Below are positions 1 through 4,603 of a stretch of DNA of 6,932 nucleotides, piece after piece. This DNA is from an uncultured Collinsella sp. (GTDB lineage Bacteria > Actinomycetota > Coriobacteriia > Coriobacteriales > Coriobacteriaceae). The notes below the pieces were generated by a model, which had not been told where the DNA came from, made no database searches, and saw only the letters and a list, made by a program, of their open reading frames with translations. How positions within the stretch are numbered: the stretch's first letter is position 1; each line of letters starts with the position of its first letter. The stretch spans positions 1 through 6,932 of the forward strand of contig URUW01000096.1 in assembly GCA_900551205.1 (NCBI GenBank), in the 5' to 3' direction. The position numbers and the translations under genes are program-made.

Positions 1-613
1 AGGGCACGAGCTGCTTGGTGAGCACCAGGCGGCCGAGCATGGCGAAGCCCATGGCCGGCAGGATGTTGGCGGCAACGCCGCAACCATCGATCACAAAGGA
101 CGGGATGAAGTCGAGCAGGCCTTGGATGGCGTCGGAGCCCAGGTAGAACGCGCCGGCACAGAGCAGGAAGTACTCGATGCAGCCCCAAATTCCAATTCCC
201 CAATGAACGGCGTAGATGCCCTTGAGGTTCCCTTTAAGGGCAAACTTGTCTGCCATGTCGACAAACACGGGGAACAAGGCGTTGGTAATATTACCAATCG
301 TCAGCGAAAGGACGGCGATGGGCATGGCAAGCGCGATAGCCGTCTCGGTACCCTGACCGAGCTGAATGGCAAACGCACAGGCGAGCACGCCACCGACGGT
401 TTCGTTGGGCGGCACGTAAGCGCCAATGGAGATCGAGCCCATAAACAGCAGCTCAAGGCTTGCACCCACGGCAAGACCGGTCTGTAGGTCCCCCAGGACC
501 AGGCCCACGAGCGGGCACAGGACGATGGGGCGGAACGCATAGAGCGAACCGAGCTGGTAGTCGAGACATCCAAACGCTCCGACTAAGCCGACGAGGATTG
601 CTTGGGTAAGCAT
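1..613 (-). CDS. PTS mannose/fructose/sorbose-family transporter subunit IIC (partial, 3' end off the left edge)
   Basis: This is the membrane-embedded, sugar-translocating subunit of a mannose-class (EII-Sor) phosphotransferase system. The minus strand reads 204 codons from an ATG at 611-613 without a stop. The family normally has about 260-270 residues, so roughly the last quarter is missing. The start is supported by GGGAGG at 618-623, four bases upstream. The N-terminal part contains the stretch RPIVLCPLVGLVLGD followed by GASLELLFMGSISIGAYVPP (about residues 28-68), which I recognise as the conserved EIIC core (GD, LE, G, P). The rest is hydrophobic and glycine-rich, as expected for a polytopic protein. 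Partner subunits IIA, IIB and IID are not in the window. IID would be expected beyond the left edge. IIA/IIB do not precede this gene, so they lie downstream or elsewhere. The substrate cannot be told from IIC alone. Confidence 0.88.
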   Translation of the reverse strand, partial: MLTQAILVGLVGAFGCLDYQLGSLYAFRPIVLCPLVGLVLGDLQTGLAVGASLELLFMGSISIGAYVPPNETVGGVLACAFAIQLGQGTETAIALAMPIAVLSLTIGNITNALFPVFVDMADKFALKGNLKGIYAVHWGIGIWGCIEYFLLCAGAFYLGSDAIQGLLDFIPSFVIDGCGVAANILPAMGFAMLGRLVLTKQLVP

Positions 614-706
614 AGTTCCTCCCAATTAGGAATCTCGAACCGTCGCCACTCCCGTCGCGCGCGTTGTTGATATCAATTCCGGGGGTTCGATTACACGGCT
701 CGAAGC

Positions 707-741
707 GTACCTGGTGTGCTGCTAACACCCATGCCAGGTAC
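707..741 (-). repeat. 8-bp inverted repeat in the PTS leader
   Basis: GTACCTGG (707-714) and CCAGGTAC (734-741) are perfect reverse complements separated by 19 bases. A nested alternative is GGTGT (713-717) with ACACC (725-729). On the minus-strand transcript this forms a hairpin starting about ten bases after the predicted start site. No T-run follows, so it is not an intrinsic terminator. It could stabilise the leader RNA or act as a DNA operator, since its ends carry the TACC/GGTA motif found in the repeats upstream. Confidence 0.5.
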
Positions 742-768
742 AAATGATTTGATACCAATTATAGGTAT
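737..768. promoter_or_regulatory. Overlapping operator-like inverted repeats at the PTS promoter
   Basis: ATACC-N7-GGTAT occupies 752-768, and its 7-base spacer contains the minus-strand TATAAT. Directly beside it, 737-756 reads GGTACAAATGATTTGATACC. This is the 11-bp palindrome CAAATGATTTG (741-751) flanked by GGTA and TACC, with one extra base on one side. The second repeat covers the predicted transcription start. A repressor bound to either repeat would occlude RNA polymerase. The half-site resembles those of several GntR-type sugar regulators, but no regulator gene is in the window and its identity is unknown. Confidence 0.5.
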
Positions 769-790
769 GCAGGTTTTTACTATTTAATAC

Positions 791-814
791 CACTCGCTCA
801 GCGGGGTGTTTTTT
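791..814 (+). terminator. Possible intrinsic terminator 3' of the permease gene, strongest on the plus strand
   Basis: An imperfect stem begins with CACTC and closes with GGGGTG (one T-G pair and one bulged G). On the plus strand it is followed by six Ts at 809-814. On the minus strand, which carries the permease mRNA, the same stem is followed only by an AT-rich stretch, so termination there would be weak. It may block antisense transcription into the permease gene or act poorly in both directions. No other terminator is visible between the permease stop at 839 and the PTS promoter. Confidence 0.4.
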
Positions 815-838
815 ACCGTAAACGGCAGACGTATCCCA

Positions 839-1729
839 TCAGGCACGCTCTTTGTTTCGATGGCGGACAAGCGCCACCAGAAAGCCATCGCCAAAGGCAT
901 CGGATGCCAAGTTGGCTACAATCACCAAAACGATAATCGCCGCGCCCAAAAACTCATTCCAGTGAAAGACCTCGCCAAAGAGGAGCGCCGACCAGCAGGG
1001 AGCGAGCACGACCTCGCTCATGCAGACCAAGTTGGCCGCAAACGCGTTGGTGCGCGCAATCCCCTTGGCATACAGCACGCTCGCAAGACCACTGCAAAAA
1101 AGGCCATGCACCAGCATGAGTCCCCACTCAAATGGTCTCACGGAGTCTAGGGCACCAGCAAAATAGACGATCGGCAGCATCGAGATACCGCAGGAGATGA
1201 GCGAGGACACCATGGGCGACGCATCGGGGCGAGAGTTCAAAAAGAAGCACAGCCCAAAGGTGGCGCCCGAAATGATGGCAAGCAGGTTGCCGAGCATGCC
1301 CTCGGGACTCAAATCACCCAAAAAGAAAAGTCCCATACCCGTAAAAGCAACCACCACGGAGGCAATCTTCGCAGGCGAGGGCAACGTGTGTGTTGCGAGC
1401 GATTGATACACGATAACGAAAATCATCGAGGTGTACTGCAAAACGATTGCGTTACCGACCGTCGTGAGCTGGTTGGCAAAGTTAAACGTGGTGCCCGTCA
1501 CGAAGTTGCAGACGGCCACAAGGGCAATAAGACGGCTGACGCGGAGGACAGGCCTGCCGACGAGCAGGATAAAGAGTGCCATAAATATTGCCGTGACGGC
1601 ACCGATCAAAAGAGCTGACTGCGAATTGGCGTGAACGAGGATGCCGATAAAGCTCCACAAGAGCGCCGTGCCAAATAGATACATCGCCCCGCTCACGCCA
1701 TTGTCGGGTGGATTGTCAGATCGAATCAC
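839..1729 (-). CDS. EamA/DMT-family permease (GTG start)
   Basis: This is a 296-residue inner-membrane transporter of the drug/metabolite superfamily, usually a metabolite exporter. Ten hydrophobic segments can be counted in two five-helix EamA halves. The first half runs from about residue 15 to 130 and includes GNAIVLQYTSMIFVIVYQSL. The second starts at GNLLAIISGATFGLCFFLN and ends with a long helix near LGAAIIVLVIVANLA. A glutamate in LVCMSEVVLAPCWSALLFGE matches the usual position in the second repeat. The start is GTG at 1727-1729, fixed by GGAGGTG at 1734-1740. An internal ATG at codon 16 has no such site and would shorten the first helix. The substrate is unknown. Only 47 bp separate this start from the insertion sequence, leaving little room for its own promoter. 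Its transcription was probably altered by the insertion. Confidence 0.87.
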   Translation of the reverse strand: MIRSDNPPDNGVSGAMYLFGTALLWSFIGILVHANSQSALLIGAVTAIFMALFILLVGRPVLRVSRLIALVAVCNFVTGTTFNFANQLTTVGNAIVLQYTSMIFVIVYQSLATHTLPSPAKIASVVVAFTGMGLFFLGDLSPEGMLGNLLAIISGATFGLCFFLNSRPDASPMVSSLISCGISMLPIVYFAGALDSVRPFEWGLMLVHGLFCSGLASVLYAKGIARTNAFAANLVCMSEVVLAPCWSALLFGEVFHWNEFLGAAIIVLVIVANLASDAFGDGFLVALVRHRNKERA

Positions 1730-1757
1730 GAAGCACCTCCAGCTAGCTTTCGGTAAT

Positions 1758-1776
1758 AAAAAACGGCGACCGCAAT
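1758..1776 (-). terminator. Left half of an interrupted terminator/attenuator in front of the permease
   Basis: On the minus strand this reads TTGCGGT, then CGCCG followed by six Ts (1758-1763), ending 17 bases before the permease ribosome binding site. On its own it offers only a three-base CGG/CCG stem. Its partners lie on the far side of the insertion sequence. CCGTTTTT (minus strand, 1759-1766) complements AAAAACGG (minus strand, 3241-3248). TTGCGGT (minus strand, 1769-1775) complements ACCGCAA (minus strand, 3250-3256). Confidence 0.55.
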
Positions 1777-1800
1777 TGAACTGCCTCCCATTTCTTGGAC
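1777..1800 (+). repeat. Left terminal inverted repeat (IRL)
   Basis: It begins TGAACTGC and ends CTTGGAC. It matches the reverse complement of 3206-3229 at 19 of 24 positions, with mismatches at positions 9-10 and 15-17. The TG terminal dinucleotide and the CTTGGAC inner block are typical of IS150-group ends. Confidence 0.9.
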
Positions 1801-1821
1801 ACGAGAAATGGGAGGCTTTTT
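1783..1821 (+). promoter_or_regulatory. IS left-end hairpin with T-run, sequestering the orfA ribosome binding site
   Basis: GCCTCCCATTTCT (1783-1795) pairs perfectly with AGAAATGGGAGGC (1804-1816), giving 13 bp with an 8-base loop. Five Ts follow at 1817-1821. The 3' arm contains GGGAGG (1810-1815), the ribosome binding site for the ATG at 1822. RNA entering from outside would form the full hairpin and either terminate or hide this site. RNA starting within or after the loop would leave it free. Fold-back protection of transposase genes from outside transcription is known for IS10 and IS50. Confidence 0.75.
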
Positions 1822-2319
1822 ATGCGTGTCGACTTGAGAGTGAAACACGACATCGAGGCCAGGAAGGCGGCGATCGGGCTCTTCGAGCGAGGGCACGGCT
1901 TCGAGTCGGCGGCGAAGGCGCTGTCGGTCCCGCGCAACACCGTGAGACAATGGCTCTACGTATACCGGTCGTTCGGAAGCGAGGTGCTGCTATCCATGGA
2001 CGGCAAGCAGACCAGGTACACATACGAGCAGAAGGTCGCCGCCGCCTCGGCCGTGGTCGACGGCGGCATGGCCAAGCGGGACGCCATGAAGGCGTTCGGG
2101 GTCATGTCCTTGGCACCACTCAAGAGATGGTGCGCGCTCTACCGCGAGGGCGGCGCCGAGGCGCTCAGGCCCAAGCCCAGGGGCAGGCCGAAGGGGTCCG
2201 GCCCCAGGGCGCGCGAGCGCACCCGGGAGCAGGAGCTCGAGGAGCGCTGCCGAAGGCTCGAGACCGAGGTGGCCTACCTAAAAAAATTGCGTGCCCTGGT
2301 CGAGAGGGACGGGCTCTGA
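1822..2319 (+). CDS. IS3-family transposase OrfA (helix-turn-helix protein)
   Basis: OrfA is the 165-residue DNA-binding partner and N-terminal part of the OrfAB transposase. The ATG at 1822 is preferred because GGGAGG lies six bases upstream. An in-frame TTG at 1795, in the hairpin loop, would add nine residues but lacks a binding site. Two helix-turn-helix segments are visible: about residues 12-45 (GFESAAKALSVPRNTVRQWL) and about 65-105 (MAKRDAMKAFGVMSLAPLKRWC). A basic linker RPKPRGRPKGSGPRARER follows, then a coiled coil (EQELEERCRRLETEVAYLKKL) that would mediate multimerisation. The frame ends with TGA at 2317-2319, inside the frameshift-stimulating stem. Full-length transposase arises by -1 slippage at 2280-2286. 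Expressed alone, OrfA typically binds the ends and dampens transposition in this family. Confidence 0.9.
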   Translation: MRVDLRVKHDIEARKAAIGLFERGHGFESAAKALSVPRNTVRQWLYVYRSFGSEVLLSMDGKQTRYTYEQKVAAASAVVDGGMAKRDAMKAFGVMSLAPLKRWCALYREGGAEALRPKPRGRPKGSGPRARERTREQELEERCRRLETEVAYLKKLRALVERDGL

Positions 2320-2326
2320 CCAGGGC
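2280..2326 (+). promoter_or_regulatory. Programmed -1 frameshift signal (A7 heptamer plus stem-loop)
   Basis: The zero frame is read CTA AAA AAA TTG, so A2280-A2286 forms the slippery heptamer A AAA AAA. Slipping back one base continues as ATT GCG TGC in the orfB frame. After a six-base spacer (2287-2292), GCCCTGGTC (2293-2301) pairs perfectly with GACCAGGGC (2318-2326). Inside, AGAG can pair with CTCT above a 7-base loop. The spacing and stem fit a stimulatory element. The orfA stop at 2317-2319 partly overlaps the stem. The fusion product would be 456 residues: 155 from orfA and 301 from orfB. Confidence 0.88.
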
Positions 2327-3191
2327 GAAGGTCGAGGCCGTGAGCGCCCTGCGCGCGGAGGGATACGAGCTGGGGCGCCTGCTGGAGTGCGCCGGCATGG
2401 CCCGGTCCAGCTACTACTACGCGCTGTCGCACCCGGCCAGGCCGACGCGCCCGGAGCTGCGGGACGCGGTGGCGGAGATCTTCTCGCGCACGGCCAACGG
2501 GTGCGGCCACCGCCAGGTCGCCATGTGCCTGCGCGCCGAGCTGGGCGCGCGCATAGCCTACAAGACCGTGCTCAAGATGATGCGGGAGATGGGGGTCCGC
2601 TGCGGCATCCGCCGCGAGACCGACTACCATAGGTACAACTCGTACAGGGGCGTCGTGGGCGAGACGTTCGAGAACGTCATCGGGCGCGACTTCGCCGCCG
2701 ACGGGCCGTGGCAGAAGATGGGCACCGACGTCACCGAGTTCAAGCAGCCCTGGGGCAAGGCCTACTTCGCGCCGGTGTACGACTTCGGCAGCAAGGAGAT
2801 AGTCGCGTGGTCGACGTCGACCAGCCCGGACATGGCGCAGCAGGCCGAGCTGCTCGACCGGCTGCTGGCGAAGATGCCCGAGGGCGCGACGCCGGTGCTT
2901 CACAGCGACATGGGCTGGCAGTACCAGCACGCCGCATGGTGCGGGAGGCTGAGGGACGCCGGGATCGTCCAGAGCATGTCCAGAAAGGGCAACTGCATCG
3001 ACAACGGCGCCACCGAGCAGGTCTTCGGCCACATCAAGGACGAGTTCTTCCGTGGAAGGACGTGGCCGGACTTCGAGTCCTTCAAGGCGGACCTCGACGA
3101 CTTCGTGGTCCATTGGAACACGAGGCGAAGGCAGGTTAAACTGAAGGGGCTGACCCCGGAGGAGTTCCGGAACCAGCCCCTTGCGGCGTAG
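2286..3191 (+). CDS. IS3-family transposase OrfB (DDE integrase domain, made as OrfAB by frameshift)
   Basis: This is the catalytic half of the transposase, 301 residues counted from the frameshift point. It begins with the HTH_21-like region (SSYYYAL...GHRQVAMCLRAELG), followed by the integrase core. The triad is visible: D148 in GTDVTEF, D208 in LHSDMGWQY and E244 in GATEQVFGHIKDE. The 35 residues between the last two give the DD(35)E signature of the family. The C-terminus carries HWNTRRRQVKLKGLTPEEF, the usual closing motif. No stop or frameshift interrupts it. The frame stays open far upstream of 2286, but that part overlaps orfA in another frame and is not protein-like. A GTG at 2340 could start a separate OrfB but has only a weak upstream site, so frameshifting is the likely route. 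Confidence 0.92.
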   Translation: MACPGREGRALTRAKVEAVSALRAEGYELGRLLECAGMARSSYYYALSHPARPTRPELRDAVAEIFSRTANGCGHRQVAMCLRAELGARIAYKTVLKMMREMGVRCGIRRETDYHRYNSYRGVVGETFENVIGRDFAADGPWQKMGTDVTEFKQPWGKAYFAPVYDFGSKEIVAWSTSTSPDMAQQAELLDRLLAKMPEGATPVLHSDMGWQYQHAAWCGRLRDAGIVQSMSRKGNCIDNGATEQVFGHIKDEFFRGRTWPDFESFKADLDDFVVHWNTRRRQVKLKGLTPEEFRNQPLAA

Positions 3192-3205
3192 TTCTTATTT
3201 AAGCC

Positions 3206-3229
3206 GTCCAAGTTTTGGGGTGCAGTTCA
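3206..3229 (-). repeat. Right terminal inverted repeat (IRR)
   Basis: Read on the minus strand it begins TGAACTGC and ends CTTGGAC, matching IRL at 19 of 24 positions. It lies 14 bases after the orfB stop at 3189-3191. The plus strand ends GCAGTTCA at 3222-3229, giving the CA terminus expected for IS3-family elements. Confidence 0.9.
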
Positions 3230-3256
3230 ATCTGCATCCCCCGTTTTTGTTGCGGT
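3230..3256 (-). terminator. Right half of the interrupted terminator/attenuator, 3' of the phosphoesterase gene
   Basis: The minus strand directly after the phosphoesterase stop reads ACCGCAA (3250-3256, starting with the last base of TAA), then AAAAACGG (3241-3248) and GGGATGCAGA. Both blocks have perfect complements left of the insertion sequence at 1769-1775 and 1759-1766. The gene therefore no longer has a contiguous terminator of its own here. Transcription would run into the antisense strand of the insertion sequence. Confidence 0.55.
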
Positions 3257-3723
3257 TAGTCCAAGTCAATAAACTTGGTGCTCAGGATCTTGCCGTCCTT
3301 TACGAGCATTCTGGCCATGGTGGGGCCTCGGGTGCCTCTTGGATAGCTGGCGCTGCCTGGGTTGAGTACCAAGCAGCGGCCTACTTGGGCTTCTTTGGTT
3401 ACGTGGGTGTGACCGTTGATGGCTACGTCTACGGATCCCACAGGCAGGTCTTCACGGTAGTGGGCTACGGCGAATTTGAGGCCTTCGTAGGTGAAGATGG
3501 CCAGACGGTCTACATCCGGGCCGTAGTCGCGGTAGTAGTCGTTGTTGCCTAGGACCGCTCGCACGGGGGCGATGGCGCATAGATGCTCGTAATCCATCTC
3601 TGACGTGAGGTCTCCGGCGTGGATGATCAGATCTGCGCCCTTGAGCTCGTCCAGAAGCGCGGGCGAAAGATAGCCGTGGGTGTCCGAGATGATGTCGATG
3701 CGCTTGGCGCTTGCACTGTTCAT
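3256..3723 (-). CDS. Calcineurin-like metallophosphoesterase, YfcE/MJ0936 type
   Basis: This 155-residue cytosolic protein is probably a metal-dependent phosphodiesterase. Superfamily motifs occur in order: DIISDTHG (D14, H16), IIHAGDL (D38), VLGNND (N60), FAVAHYRED (H88) and INGHTHV (H105, H107). Together these supply the usual two-metal ligands. It is shorter than E. coli YfcE (about 184 residues). The segment between H88 and the GHTH motif is compact, and the usual HGH is HYR. The start is ATG at 3721-3723, supported by AGAAGGG at 3729-3735. An in-frame start 16 codons upstream would run through the preceding terminator region and lacks a binding site. The natural substrate of this subgroup is generally unknown. 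A minus-strand TATATA near 3753-3758 could be a -10 box, but no good -35 is seen, so promoter placement is uncertain. Confidence 0.9.
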   Translation of the reverse strand: MNSASAKRIDIISDTHGYLSPALLDELKGADLIIHAGDLTSEMDYEHLCAIAPVRAVLGNNDYYRDYGPDVDRLAIFTYEGLKFAVAHYREDLPVGSVDVAINGHTHVTKEAQVGRCLVLNPGSASYPRGTRGPTMARMLVKDGKILSTKFIDLD

Positions 3724-3759
3724 GGGATCCCTTCTGCAAAACCGATTCGACGTATATAC

Positions 3760-3807
3760 AAAAAGCCCCACGGCTCCGCAGACAATTGGTCTACAGGGCT
3801 GCGGGGC
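3760..3807 (-). terminator. Intrinsic terminator after the response regulator gene
   Basis: On the minus strand GCCCC (3803-3807) pairs with GGGGC (3765-3769), followed by five Ts (3760-3764). Inside, GTAGAC (3789-3794) pairs with GTCTGC (3778-3783) around a CAATT loop. An alternative inner stem CCGCAG/CTGCGG is also possible. It begins seven bases after the TAG of the regulator, so it should end the glycosyltransferase-kinase-regulator transcript before the phosphoesterase gene. Confidence 0.78.
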
Positions 3808-3814
3808 CAGTGTG

Positions 3815-4531
3815 CTAGAGGCTCAGGGCCTTCTTGAGCGGCACAACGCGACGGCGCGAGACCGGCACGCGTTCGTCGACGCCCGTAATGCCCAGCTGGA
3901 TAGCACCCGAGGGCACCGTCTCGACATCTGTGACGCACGCCAAGTTGACGATATAGCGGCGATGAACGCGAAAGAAGCCAAAGTCGCAAAGCTTGGCCTC
4001 GAACTGCGCCAGCGAAGTCGTCGATAGAAAACGATCATCGACGGTATAGATACAGGAGTAATCGTCCTTGGCCATGATGAAGCGAATGTCATCCACGGGA
4101 ATGAGGACTTTACGGCCGCCCTTTTCCACCGGAATGCGCTCGATGGTGGCTTTGCTGTCCGTGACGGGCTTGGCGCGCTGCATGACCTTCTCGATCGCGC
4201 GATCCAGGCGCGCCTCCTCAACCGGCTTCATTAGGTAATCGACGGCATCTACGTCGAACGCCTCGACGGCATGATCGCTATACGCAGTCACAAACACAAT
4301 CGCCGGCGGATTCTTAAGCTTATGCAGTGCCTCGGCAAGCTGCAGACCAGAAGCACCGGGCATCGAGATATCGAGAAATACGACATCGACGCGGCTTTCC
4401 ATCAACATCTCAATGGCGGAGCGAACGCTCGACGCCTCAGTGATCGTGCCGATCTTGCCCGTCTGCTCGAGCAAGAAGCGAAGTTCCGAACGGGCCGGGG
4501 CCTCATCATCCACAATCATCGCACGCAGCAT
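3815..4531 (-). CDS. LytR/AlgR-family response regulator (REC-LytTR)
   Basis: This 238-residue cytoplasmic transcription regulator is the likely partner of the adjacent kinase. The receiver domain spans about residues 2-120: acidic pocket D8-D9, phospho-acceptor D54 in VVFLDISMPG, T82 in FVTAYS and K102 in DYLMKPV. A short linker leads to a LytTR DNA-binding domain from about residue 134 to the end, recognisable from IERIPVEKGGRKVLIPVDDIRFIMAKDDYS and FFRVHRRYIVNL. The start is ATG at 4529-4531, giving MLRAMIVDDE, the usual N-terminus. AAAGG lies about ten bases upstream. A TTG eight codons earlier has no binding site. A 72-bp gap separates it from the kinase stop, and no clear promoter is seen in that gap. 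Co-transcription with the kinase is likely. Its DNA targets are not evident in this window. Confidence 0.93.
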   Translation of the reverse strand: MLRAMIVDDEAPARSELRFLLEQTGKIGTITEASSVRSAIEMLMESRVDVVFLDISMPGASGLQLAEALHKLKNPPAIVFVTAYSDHAVEAFDVDAVDYLMKPVEEARLDRAIEKVMQRAKPVTDSKATIERIPVEKGGRKVLIPVDDIRFIMAKDDYSCIYTVDDRFLSTTSLAQFEAKLCDFGFFRVHRRYIVNLACVTDVETVPSGAIQLGITGVDERVPVSRRRVVPLKKALSL

Positions 4532-4603
4532 AGGGATTAAACCTTTCGTCAACAAACTACGCCGGGCATCCGCCGCTTGGCGTTGAGCCCATAGCCTTTT
4601 ATT

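Larger units (their letters stand above)
614..838 (-). promoter_or_regulatory. Intergenic regulatory region upstream of the PTS IIC gene
   Basis: This 225-bp gap holds the probable PTS promoter. A perfect TATAAT lies on the minus strand at 758-763. About 18 bases further upstream there is only a weak -35 candidate (TTAAAT, 782-787), which suggests that an activator is needed. Transcription would start near 751, leaving a leader of about 138 nt. Several inverted repeats crowd the core promoter and are listed separately. I see no convincing coding sequence in the leader. A 13-codon minus-strand ATG frame starts at 732 but lacks a ribosome binding site. The promoter call rests on motif inspection only. 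Confidence 0.5.
1777..3229 (+). mobile_element. Complete IS150-group IS3-family insertion sequence, 1453 bp
   Basis: Both ends carry imperfect 24-bp inverted repeats that begin TGAACTGC. Between them lie an orfA with helix-turn-helix and coiled-coil features, an overlapping orfB with a DDE integrase core, a -1 frameshift signal and a closing IRR. The length is close to the roughly 1.44 kb of IS150. The element is visibly more GC-rich than its flanks. All essential parts look intact, so it may be active. Flanking triplets are AAT (1774-1776) and ATC (3230-3232), so there is no perfect 3-bp target duplication. Neither shifting the boundary by one or two bases nor taking 4 bp produces one. The element is antisense to every host gene here. 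Confidence 0.93.

Noticed and set aside
681..700. GGTTCGATTA-like motif resembling a tRNA T-loop
   Set aside because: No matching T-stem, no acceptor or anticodon arm, and the GTTCRANYC consensus fails at the last base. A second GGTTCGA on the minus strand near 640 also fails.
691..732. 13-codon upstream ORF in the PTS leader
   Set aside because: No ribosome binding site and no attenuator-like codon bias. Its ATG lies inside the leader inverted repeat.
718..735. TGGCAT...TTAGC resembling a sigma-54 promoter on the minus strand (mannose-class PTS genes are often sigma-54 dependent)
   Set aside because: The -24 and -12 elements are off by one base in spacing, the -12 GC is mismatched, and actinobacteria generally lack sigma-54.
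1777..1800. Junction promoter formed by IRR (-35) and IRL (-10) in a circular IS intermediate
   Set aside because: Joining the ends in thought gives no convincing -35/-10 pair at 16-18 bp spacing, so I do not claim one.
2274..3113. Long minus-strand open frame within the IS
   Set aside because: It is a shadow of orfB with low-complexity R/A/V-rich translation. The DDE motifs are clear in the opposite frame.
4532..4555. Upstream TTG start for the response regulator
   Set aside because: No ribosome binding site, and the added residues do not belong to a REC fold. The ATG at 4531 gives the normal MLRAMIVDDE start.
4532..4603. Possible hairpin/terminator in the kinase-regulator gap
   Set aside because: Only a short CGCC/GGCG pairing and no T-run on the minus strand. 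Co-transcription is more likely.
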